This document shows positions 51,652 to 61,000 of a stretch of 64,000 nucleotides of DNA, in pieces. The stretch covers positions 62,001 to 126,000 of the forward strand of contig JAROBA010000009.1 in the NCBI GenBank assembly GCA_029432815.1. The letters are read 5' to 3'. The stretch's first letter is position 1. The number at the start of each line of letters is the position of its first letter. The position numbers and the translations under genes were made by a program. The DNA comes from Pontiellaceae bacterium B1224 (GTDB lineage Bacteria > Verrucomicrobiota > Kiritimatiellia > Kiritimatiellales > Pontiellaceae). The notes beneath the pieces were generated by a model. It made no database searches, was not told the DNA's origin, and saw only the letters and a program-made list of their open reading frames with translations.

Positions 51652-52659
51652 TCAGTTCGAAGACCCTTCCGCCGGAACAGCGTTGATTTGTTCAACGGCG
51701 TGCATGCGGATGAAACGCAGGCCGACATCCGTCGGGAAGAGGTTGGTTACGGCTGAAAAATCCGCAGTAAAATTTTCATTCGTACTGGCAACGCTCACGG
51801 TGTCATTGGTCCAGGCACCGATGACCATGTCATCGCGGATTTCAATCACATAGCCCAGATCATCGCAGCCCTTGCGCAGCGCATGGATATATGCAAAGAA
51901 CGATCCGCCATCGACCGCGCCGTATTCCACGGGGTAACCCGTGTCGGCGGCATTGGTCGGGTTGCCGCCGAAAGCATACTCGTTCCAGTTGTCGAGTGCA
52001 TCGCCGTCCGGATTATCGGTCTTACCGGCGTCGAGGCCAAGATCGGGATATTGTTCCTCCAGCCAGACGTCATAGTTATACGGCTCCGAAGAGCCCACCT
52101 GGATCAACATCTCCTCTCCATTTTTATCACCGAAAAACAACAACCCCAGCCCGGAAACGGATGTAATGGATATAGTCCTCTGGGGAATTTCCATCGTTTC
52201 TCCTTCAGAGAAATCCCAGCTCAACGTGTTCGAGTCCCCATGATCAACGATTCCATCTGTTACACCCGGACGAATTACCCAGCCGACATATTCGTCCGAG
52301 GTCACATAAGCGGATAGCGTAACGATATTATAATCCGTTGGGTTGGTTCCCAAATTTATCAATTCGGCCGTCCATACATCCCCGGTATTTACCGTAATGC
52401 CCATTGTGACGGTATCTGCGCCAATCCCCAGCAGACCGTAAGGACCGCTATTTGTATTTTCAACGTACACATCCCATCGAAATCCCGGATCGCGGGGATA
52501 ATTTGTCGAGCTGGTGATGCTCCCGTGGAAATTGGAATTGTGCGGATCAACAACCATGCTCGACCACTGTGCATCCTTCAATACGATAGGAGCCGCTTCA
52601 ATGGATAGGGTCATCAGAATAGCCCCGAAGAGCATGATCGATCTTTTCATTCCTCTCAT
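51652..52659 (-). CDS. Exported protein with TSP3-like hinge and conserved C-terminal tail
   Basis: The ATG at 52659 (MRGMKRS...) has GGAGG seven bases upstream; a signal peptide ends near EAA. Of 335 residues the N-terminal 190 or so form an unrecognised beta-rich domain. After it comes a D-N-P-D-G-D-A-L-D-N-W-N-E-Y-A-F-G-G-N-P hinge, a calcium-loop-like motif seen before the tails of the other large exported proteins here, and a roughly 90-residue tail ending near F-I-R-M-H-A-V. It converges on the second regulator with only 5 bp between stops. A perfect 12-base palindrome TTTGTTAACAAA (52756-52767) lies about 100 bp upstream. Confidence 0.75.
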   Translation of the reverse strand: MRGMKRSIMLFGAILMTLSIEAAPIVLKDAQWSSMVVDPHNSNFHGSITSSTNYPRDPGFRWDVYVENTNSGPYGLLGIGADTVTMGITVNTGDVWTAELINLGTNPTDYNIVTLSAYVTSDEYVGWVIRPGVTDGIVDHGDSNTLSWDFSEGETMEIPQRTISITSVSGLGLLFFGDKNGEEMLIQVGSSEPYNYDVWLEEQYPDLGLDAGKTDNPDGDALDNWNEYAFGGNPTNAADTGYPVEYGAVDGGSFFAYIHALRKGCDDLGYVIEIRDDMVIGAWTNDTVSVASTNENFTADFSAVTNLFPTDVGLRFIRMHAVEQINAVPAEGSSN

Positions 52660-52755
52660 CGTCTTACCTCCACGTTGGCCGATCGACTTACAATTTCCGC
52701 AGACAGGGTTTCTTTGTCCGACAGAGCTCTGCACGTCCTACTACACCGACCTCTA

Positions 52756-52767
52756 TTTGTTAACAAA
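52756..52767. promoter_or_regulatory. 12-bp palindrome upstream of the 51652 gene
   Basis: TTTGTTAACAAA is a perfect palindrome in the 166-bp gap between two minus-strand genes. It could be an operator; a chance occurrence is also possible. Confidence 0.3.
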
Positions 52768-52825
52768 GTACACATACACCCGCGCAATCAAAAATGCGAT
52801 CATTTAGTTTTATTTCTGAGCACGA

Positions 52826-55800
52826 CTAATTGTGTCGGATCTGGAGCTGGAGGAATCTGACCGGTTTATCGGTTTGATAGCGGTTGGTGACGGGCTCGTA
52901 GCCATCGACGGCCGGGCCGATGCGGAGTTGATCCTGCGCGTTGGTGTGCAAGACCGAACTCACCAGATTCGTCGAGTCGATCAGCTGATAGCTGAGGCCC
53001 CGCTCGATAAAGTCCGAGCGGCGGTCGTGGACAAATTCAAACCAGTTCGTTCCGTCCTCGCATGTAATATTTTTCCAAACCTTGGAACCGGCATCCGCGT
53101 TCGTTGGATTCATACCGAGCGCATATTCCGCCAAGTTGGCGTAGCCGTCGTTCTCGACATCTGCATCGGGCAGCGCGGCAGTGCCCGCCAGCCCGTAAGC
53201 GGCGGCCCAGGTTGGATAGTCCATTCCGACGCTACCGTACAGCGTCACTTTATCGATTGCTGCCAGCGTATTGGCCGTCGTGCTCGTTCCCCGGCCCCAG
53301 GCGTAGATGCGAAATTCGGTGGCGTTGCTTATGGTGCTTGAACAACTCACGCTCACCCCGTCGTAGGCTCCCGTCAGACCGACCATATTGGTGATGACGA
53401 CCGATCCCCCAATCCGGTTTCCCGCAGCATCCGTGATGGCATATTCATCCACGGACGTCGCCGCTTTACCGGTCGCCTTGAAGGTAATTGCATACAGGTT
53501 GAGGGAAACGCCTGCGTCGGGCGTGATGGTAAAGGCCAGATAGTCATCACCAGCAACGGCGGCCTCGAAGCTGTCCGTGGTGGCATCATCCACCCCGATC
53601 CCGATGCATCCGAGCGTGTTTGTAGTGCCGAAGGCCGCGCCGACAGCATCCACCCCGCTGTCATCACCCACGGTCGCAACAAATGCGATGCCCATCGGGG
53701 AGGTGAACGGGCTGGCAGTCACATTCGAAGGAACGACAGTTACCTCTCCATTCGAGTCAAAGTCATAGCCGATGAGTACCGACCGAACGACGCCAATGCG
53801 CAGGGTCGCCGTATCCGTTCCGCCGTTGCCGTCGGACACCTGGATCGTCCACTCGTTAGGGCCCGCGTTCGCGATGCCGGGGGTTCCGCTCAGCGTGGAG
53901 CCATCGGGTTCGACGGTCAGCCAGTCCGGCCCGGAGAGGATGGAATAGGTGAGAATATCTCCATCATCAATCGCGGAACCGGCCAGCGAGCTGGTATAGG
54001 CCGCGTCAATCCGACTGACTGCGGCGGCTGTGAGGGTTCCGAAGGTTGGAACATCGTCAACCGGATCGACCGTGATTGAAACGGTGGCGGCGCTGCTATC
54101 AGCAAAACCGTCGTTGACCTTGAAGGAGAAACTGTCGACGCCGAAATAATTAGGGTCCGGCGTGTAGGTCAGGTTCGGCGCCGTTCCGCTGAGCGTGCCG
54201 CGGGTCGGTTGGGAAAGCACGGAATAGATCAGGCTACTGTCCACTGAATCTACCCCGCTCAGGGTGATCGCAACGGACGTATCTTCGTCCAGCGTGACCG
54301 ACTGTGACGTAGCAACCGGCGTGGTTTCAGCGCGTGAAAATGCACTAAAGGTTGCTTCAGCTGGGGCGGTATCATTACCGGAAGCAACGGCCATCCCCAT
54401 CTCCACCTTTTCAGCCATCGGAAGAGTGATTTGCGCAATATTCGTCCAACTCTGTCCATCCGGCGAACAGTAGCCGATGAACGTATCCCCGCTTCGAACC
54501 AGCTTGGCATAGGGCCCGAAGTCCTGATGCACGGTTCCCGCCGTCTGCATGAGGCCGTTCGTCGTCGAGCGGTAGACCAACTGCATCTGCCCCGCCGGAT
54601 CGCGAACGACCGCCACCGTCCGGGCTCCGGAGACGAGAATCGTCCCGTTGCTGTAGGCTGCGGTATAATCTTCTGCCCAGTTTGAATAATCGGTCTCCGG
54701 TTCGTTTCGTTCACGGAACATGATCCCCGCTTGGGCAGTCGCATTGGATGCGGACAAGGAATCGATCCGGGCCATAACCCTTCCGTTTCCATAATGCAGA
54801 TCGGAGAGATAGAAAAAATTATCCGCGTGGTCGGAAATATTTCCGCAGCCCCGGAGCGTGTAGGAGTTATCGGTGCTGGAAGCCCCGCTGCCGGCCAGCG
54901 CCGTGCTGCCGATGTCATTCTTCCACATGATTCGGCTCAGCTTACCGCCGGAATCGGTTTCCAGGTCGAGGTAAAGGTCGCAGCGTTCGAAGCTTCGTGA
55001 ATAAATGTAACTGTCCTTGATCGCATCCCCCAGCGGTGCGCCCAGTGGACGGTTAAACTGATCATAGTAGTCCGTAATCCACTGCCAATCCGCGTCTGAG
55101 GCATCGACCGTCTTCTGATGGTAGTAATAGGCATACTTCTCCGCATAGGCTAAGAAATAGCCCAATGAATTATCAGCAGCATTTTCCATCTCACGCCGGT
55201 TGGAGCTGGAATCTGAAGGATTCCTCAGCATCGTCAGCTTCTGATTTTTTCCGCTTTCCTTGGCAATTGCAATGGCCTTTGTGATGGAGGCAGGACTCCC
55301 GCCCGACGTGTATCCTTCCCGATACGTTCCATCCAGATACGCAATGCGTGTACGATTATCGCCGTTGTTGTTCATGCAGAAATTCCAGTCTTCAGACCCC
55401 TCATACAAGGGTTGCAGCATGCTAACCGGCACGCCCGTTTTATCGATAAAGTAGCCATCAATCGGCGACCCGTGCTCCCAGTTCTCAAAATCCTGGAACG
55501 GCGTAACACCATCCGTAGCGTACCCTTCCTGCAGCCCCATTATTTTGTGGGCGCTCCCCACCCACCAGTCGATAAAACCGGGGTGACTCCGCTCGTAGGT
55601 CGGCCATCCCCGAATCTCATAGGTGGGATGAATCCAAGCCGCCCAGTTGTCGGGTTCATAGATCGCAGCATCGATTCCAAAGCTCCCGTAAAAGAGTCGC
55701 GAGTTCCAATAGAAGACTACGACGATATCTGGATTATAGCTTTTCAGTTCTGCGGCCTTCTCATAGTAGCCCTGAATACTCCCGTTGGCCTTTTCCAGCA

Positions 55801-57958
55801 CGACAAAATCATAGCGGTTGGCAATGCGCCTCGCTTCGTCATTTGAAAAGGAAGCACTTCCATTACGGATCAGCATGGTTCTCGGAATACGATCCCAGGA
55901 AAAATTTGGAAAGGCATTGGCGAGCTTGTTGGTTGTCGTCGGCTCATAAGGGGTTGAACCATACGAGTGCCCGCCCGATATATCAGCGAACGGATGGTCC
56001 GGATCTTCCACCGTCAACTCCGGGTTTCTTACAATGAAGCTGAACAGGACTTTCTCGATGGCAAAATGTTTGCCGCCGGTATTGCTGCCCGCCCCGGTAA
56101 CGGAAAAAGAATCACCGCTCACACCGTACGTTTCATCAGGAGTCAGGAAGCTCGCGGTCGCCAGGTTCGTTCCGACCCCGAAAATCATTTTGTGGCCATT
56201 CCCGCCATTCGTCTCGATAACTTTCATGCTCGTGAATTCATTTTCCACCAGCACCAGTCCGCTCGTCGCAAGGTCGCCCCCGTCGACCGTGAAATCCTGC
56301 AGGGTCATCCGGATCGATTCGGCAATATCCAAATCAAAATCAGCACCGACGCCCCAGCAATTGTTAATGTCCGAGGGCGTGGACGCATCGCCGAGCGAGC
56401 GCACCGTGGCATTGTTTGCAACATAGGCATAGTCCGCCCCGCTAAACGCATCGACCACCACACTGAATTCGAGGGGTTCCGCTTCCGCACCGTCCAGCAG
56501 GCTGTTCCCGGTCCACTTGATCTGATAAACCCAATTCGAACCGGACTCCACCCGCGTGCAGGAGAGATCCGGCGAAGAGAGACTCACGCTGCGGTAGCCA
56601 TTGGCCAGCACCAGATCCGCGGCGGACCCCGATTCAGTCCCGGCCTGCGGCTTTAAGGTCATCCAGAAATGGCTGTTGCGGCCCGAGTCATTCGAAGCCT
56701 CACCGTACAGCGCCACTTTATCGATTGCCGCCAGCGTATTCTCAGTCGCGTTTGTGCCCCGGCCCCAGGCATAGATGCGGAATTCCGTGGACTCGGCAAT
56801 AAACTCAACCGACGTGCCGCTCAAATCCACTCGCACCCCGTCATAGTGCCCGGTCAACCCGGTCCCATTCGTGATGACGGCCGCGCTTCCAAGCAGATTT
56901 CCCGAACCGTCCGTTACAGCATATTCATCTACGGAGGAATCCGCCTGTTTCGCCGCCTTAAAAGAAAGTTGGGTCAAGTGAAACCCGGCCCCATCGTCAG
57001 GAGTGACGGTAAACGTGACATAGTCATCGCCGGCGACCGCGTCAGCGAAAGAAGATGCAGTCGCAGCATCCACACCAATCCCCACAGCTCCGAGCATGCT
57101 CGCTGTGCCGAAAGCCTCGCCTTCTGCATCCACCCCGCTGCTGTCGCCAGCCGTCGTCATAAAGGTAATGCACATCGGCGACGTCAGCGGACTTACCGTG
57201 AGTTTATCGGCGACCACGGTCACATCACCGGGCTCTGCTGCAGCTGCATCAAAGTCATAGCCGGCCAGAATGGCACTCTTGATCGTCATTCCGTTCACGA
57301 TCACCTTATCGAATAAGGTGGCGGAATTCGGCGGCCCACCGCCCCCATAGATATAGAGACGGAAGGTTATCCCGTCTTCCATGCCTTGGAATCTCGCCGC
57401 CGACAAATCGACCACAATATTATTAGAAGCTTCGGCCCAGGTCCCGGCATCCGTCGTCTGCCCCGTCGCGATTTCCGCCCCACCCGCGTAGCCGTCGACC
57501 GAGGAAAACAATGCCCAGCGCTCTGCCGCATGCGTAAGTTCTTCAACAAAGGTCCGGAATGTCAGCGAATCCAGGTTCACCTTGTACCCGGCATCCGGGG
57601 TAACACTGAACTCCATGTAATCATTGGCAAGAATTGCGGCGGTCAGGTCGTCGGCATCCAGCATATCGTCAAAAGCAAAATTATCGCCTGAGCCGCCGAA
57701 CGCGACAGGCTCCCCCGCAGCAAATACATTCCCTTCCGCATCCAGTCCATCTGCGGGAGCAAAGGGAATCTCATAGCTTGCCGTTAAACCGACCCCCACC
57801 CCGAAATCGGAGGCGGCCACATTGGCCCCAAGGGCAGTTACCTCCGAGGTGCTGTAGCCGTCGCTCGTTTCAAAATCATAGCCCGCAAGTATTTCTGCCT
57901 GCGCAAAGGAACTAAGTCCCAGCAAACATGTACATAAAATGATAGATTTATTTGGCAC
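52826..57958 (-). CDS. Giant exported GHL15-like glycosidase with repeated beta modules
   Basis: A GTG start follows GAGGGGG; the 1710-residue protein has a signal peptide ending AQA. Three copies of a roughly 190-residue module (I-L-A-G-Y-D-F or V-L-I-G-Y-D-F ... R-I-Y-A-W-G-R-G-T) lie at about 22-228, 230-430 and 1393-1575; the last two are most alike. The region 690-990 looks like a hypothetical glycosyl hydrolase of the GHL15 type (R-Y-D-F-V-V-L-E-K, N-P-D-I-V-V-V-F-Y-W-N-S, G-Y-F-I-D-K-T-G). A concanavalin-like domain (1040-1205), a cadherin-like domain (1212-1300), a putative-Ig domain (1303-1390) and a W-F-E-F-V-H-D-R-R-S-D tail follow. Activity is unproven. Confidence 0.75.
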   Translation of the reverse strand: MPNKSIILCTCLLGLSSFAQAEILAGYDFETSDGYSTSEVTALGANVAASDFGVGVGLTASYEIPFAPADGLDAEGNVFAAGEPVAFGGSGDNFAFDDMLDADDLTAAILANDYMEFSVTPDAGYKVNLDSLTFRTFVEELTHAAERWALFSSVDGYAGGAEIATGQTTDAGTWAEASNNIVVDLSAARFQGMEDGITFRLYIYGGGGPPNSATLFDKVIVNGMTIKSAILAGYDFDAAAAEPGDVTVVADKLTVSPLTSPMCITFMTTAGDSSGVDAEGEAFGTASMLGAVGIGVDAATASSFADAVAGDDYVTFTVTPDDGAGFHLTQLSFKAAKQADSSVDEYAVTDGSGNLLGSAAVITNGTGLTGHYDGVRVDLSGTSVEFIAESTEFRIYAWGRGTNATENTLAAIDKVALYGEASNDSGRNSHFWMTLKPQAGTESGSAADLVLANGYRSVSLSSPDLSCTRVESGSNWVYQIKWTGNSLLDGAEAEPLEFSVVVDAFSGADYAYVANNATVRSLGDASTPSDINNCWGVGADFDLDIAESIRMTLQDFTVDGGDLATSGLVLVENEFTSMKVIETNGGNGHKMIFGVGTNLATASFLTPDETYGVSGDSFSVTGAGSNTGGKHFAIEKVLFSFIVRNPELTVEDPDHPFADISGGHSYGSTPYEPTTTNKLANAFPNFSWDRIPRTMLIRNGSASFSNDEARRIANRYDFVVLEKANGSIQGYYEKAAELKSYNPDIVVVFYWNSRLFYGSFGIDAAIYEPDNWAAWIHPTYEIRGWPTYERSHPGFIDWWVGSAHKIMGLQEGYATDGVTPFQDFENWEHGSPIDGYFIDKTGVPVSMLQPLYEGSEDWNFCMNNNGDNRTRIAYLDGTYREGYTSGGSPASITKAIAIAKESGKNQKLTMLRNPSDSSSNRREMENAADNSLGYFLAYAEKYAYYYHQKTVDASDADWQWITDYYDQFNRPLGAPLGDAIKDSYIYSRSFERCDLYLDLETDSGGKLSRIMWKNDIGSTALAGSGASSTDNSYTLRGCGNISDHADNFFYLSDLHYGNGRVMARIDSLSASNATAQAGIMFRERNEPETDYSNWAEDYTAAYSNGTILVSGARTVAVVRDPAGQMQLVYRSTTNGLMQTAGTVHQDFGPYAKLVRSGDTFIGYCSPDGQSWTNIAQITLPMAEKVEMGMAVASGNDTAPAEATFSAFSRAETTPVATSQSVTLDEDTSVAITLSGVDSVDSSLIYSVLSQPTRGTLSGTAPNLTYTPDPNYFGVDSFSFKVNDGFADSSAATVSITVDPVDDVPTFGTLTAAAVSRIDAAYTSSLAGSAIDDGDILTYSILSGPDWLTVEPDGSTLSGTPGIANAGPNEWTIQVSDGNGGTDTATLRIGVVRSVLIGYDFDSNGEVTVVPSNVTASPFTSPMGIAFVATVGDDSGVDAVGAAFGTTNTLGCIGIGVDDATTDSFEAAVAGDDYLAFTITPDAGVSLNLYAITFKATGKAATSVDEYAITDAAGNRIGGSVVITNMVGLTGAYDGVSVSCSSTISNATEFRIYAWGRGTSTTANTLAAIDKVTLYGSVGMDYPTWAAAYGLAGTAALPDADVENDGYANLAEYALGMNPTNADAGSKVWKNITCEDGTNWFEFVHDRRSDFIERGLSYQLIDSTNLVSSVLHTNAQDQLRIGPAVDGYEPVTNRYQTDKPVRFLQLQIRHN
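53073..53087. repeat. TTCCAA-N3-TTGGAA palindrome inside the GHL15-like gene
   Basis: TTCCAA ACC TTGGAA without mismatch, in the region coding for the C-terminal tail (S-K-V-W-K). One-mismatch copies occur at 57377-57391 in the same gene and at 58286-58300 at the matching place in the next gene. Confidence 0.7.
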
Positions 57959-58038
57959 CGGCGCCCCCTCTTTAAACCTCTAAAGAGAGCAATATCCATA
58001 CCATCCACAGCACCCATTCACGATCGCCGGAACCGGGA

Positions 58039-61000
58039 TTAGTCCGCCCAAATCTCCAGCTGAATGAACCGGACCGGTTTGTCAGTCAGATAGCGGTTGG
58101 TGACGGGTTCGTAGCCATCGACGGCCGGGCCGACGTCGATTTGATCCTGTGCGTTGGTGAAGACAACAGAGGTGATCAGGTTTGTTGAATTCAGCAGCTG
58201 GTAGCTCAACCCTTGTGCGATATAGTCCGACCGGCGATGGTGGATATATTCAAACCAGTTCGTTCCACCTTCAAACGATGCGTTTATCCAATCCTTGGAA
58301 CCGGCATCGGAGTTGGTTGGATTCATACCCAGAGCATATTCCGCGAGGTTATCGTAGCCGTCGCCCAGACCGCCGTTTTCAATATCCGCGTCGAGCTGCG
58401 CATCGGGATCCTCCAGGCCGTAGTCAAATGCCCACGCGGAATAACTGCCGGCGGGAATGAGCGATACATTAATGCCGAAATCGACATCCTTTAAATTCCA
58501 TCGTTGCGGGTTGGCGCTGGGCGCACCGCCCAAATCGGCCGATGTCACATAAAGCATATCACTCTCCGCCAGAAGGCCCGTCAAATTATAGGTTGAGGCA
58601 TTGAATCTGGATGCAAATAAATTACCTTCAGTCCCGCTTCCCACAACCACCTGATGGCCATACCCATTCCCGGTTTCTTTATACGAGGCACCCGAAAAGT
58701 GGTTTAAAGAAGCCGTATACAATCCCTGACTCGCAGCAATCTGAATATTCTGAAGGGTGAGCACCAACGTCTCCCCGGCATCCATATGACCGTTGCCTAC
58801 AGCCCAGCCATTCCCTGTAATGATCACCGAGGAATCGTTCGTGCCGATTGCTGCCGTTCCATTATGGGCATTCCTATCCGTATCCGAGCCGATATAGGTG
58901 GTGGCGGCAGCACTGCCGGACCAGGCCTCGACCAGTACGTCGAATGTCAATGTGTCGTTGGTGGAGTCACCGTCATAATCCCCGCCGGTGTAAGTTACGG
59001 AATAAAGATAGTCATTACCGGAAGCAACCCCTGAAACAGTCAGGTTATTTGTGCTTCCCTCAACCATCAACGTGTTGCCCAATAGCGCCGCATCGAGATC
59101 CGTAAAACTCAACGTGGGCGGCACAACCGGAGGAATAACCGCCACCGATACATTGATGCCGAAGTCGACGTTGGCCACTCCCCATCGGGTTGAACGGGTC
59201 CCGCCCCCGTTCTCCGATGAGACATAAAGCGGGCCCGTACCGACATCTATCGGGCCCGACTCCTGATCGGTTGCAAAATAATACGTCGGCAGATTGGTTC
59301 CCGAACCTAAAATTGCGATATGGGAATTCGCGGTAGAGGCGGTTTGCTCCAGACGCGCGGAAGTAAACCCGGTTGAGTCCACCCGGCTGATGATTGCTTC
59401 ATCAGAAAAAGAAACGGCCATATTTTCCAACAGAAACTCCAGACTTTCTCCGACGTCTATTCTTAAGTCGCCCACAATAAAGGCGGAATCGACGATCGAA
59501 ACAGTTGATGCCGTGCTGCCGATCGTTGCGGAGCCCGTGGCCGCATCCATGGTGCCGCCATCCCAGCCCTTCACTCGCAGTTGAAAGGTCAGCGTATCAT
59601 TGGTGCTATCCCCGTCATAATCCGCACCGGTGTAGGTCACGGAATACAGATGGTCATTGCCCGACGCAGCGCCCGAAACGCTCACATTATTTGTACTACC
59701 CCCAACCATCAGCGTGTTATTCGTCAACGATACGTTGAGATCCGCAAAGTCCAGCGAGGTCAGCACATCCTCCGCAACGACCAGAATTTCTAGGGTTCCC
59801 GTCACTGTGAGTCCACAAAGGTCTGACACCTGAACCCTCCAGCTGCCTGCTCCGACATCCGTTGCGCCCGGCATTCCAGTGAGCGTTCCGTCGGCCGCAA
59901 TTTCCAGCCAGGCGGGACCGTTCACTTTGCTATACGTTATGGGATCCCCATCGACATCGTTGGCCCAGCTGGCTAGAGAGTCATGGTAAGCGCGATCCGC
60001 AACCGCATGCCCGGCTGTAAGCGCACCGGTGCTCAATCGCGGTGCATCATTGGTTGCGGTCACCGCAATCATCACGGTGGCCTTAAGGCTGTTCTCTATG
60101 CCATCGTTTACAATGTAGGTGAAAGCATCTGACTCCGCATAATCCGCATCCGGCGTATAGGTCAGATCGGGAGCGGTTCCGCTCAAGGTTCCGTGAGCAG
60201 GTGACGCTGAAATAGAATAGGTCAGCGGGTCATCATCGATATCGAAACCCGAAAGCGTAAGGGCCAATGAATGGTCTTCCATCACGGTGTGGCGGCTTGA
60301 GTCGGCGCGGGGCCGATGATCGTTAATCGTGAACGACCAAACTGCACCCGTAACAACCGAGCCGTCGCCCAGCACGCTGTCGATGCGCCAATAATAGGTC
60401 TGATCATTGGTCCACCCACCCGGATTGAAGATGTTGTTGGTCTGGCTCCCCGCAAAAGCGAGGCTGTTGGAAGCCGTACCGAGGTAGATATCGTAGGAGA
60501 CCGCTCCCAGCCCGCCGAGCCACATCAAGTCACAATCGTATAAAACATTCGCACGCCCGTCTGCCGGAATCGGCACCGACGCCTGCGTCAGCTTGCGGCC
60601 GGGAATCCAATATTCGGTATCCCCATATTCATAGGCCCCAATATCGGGAGCGGCCCCGAGATATCCCGCCGTGACATCGATGTCGTTGCCATTGACGGAA
60701 CACGTGACATTGGTTCCCTGATCCACCAGCTCAACGGCATCCGCCTTCGGCCGGAAGTCCCAGTGGTCCGGATCGCGCAACAGATCCGTCATATTCGACG
60801 ATCGGCTCTGACCCACATAGTTGCAGGAATTTGTTCCAGGCATTGGATTATCGTTCAGGCTGTCGGCCGCATTGTTGCGGGTCGTCGTATGTTCGTTCCC
60901 GCCTAAAGCCACAGGAACCGCAAAGTCGGATTGTCCTCCACTAACCCCTGTTTTACTGAACGCTACATTATTATAGACTTCATGAAGGTCGCCCTTGAGA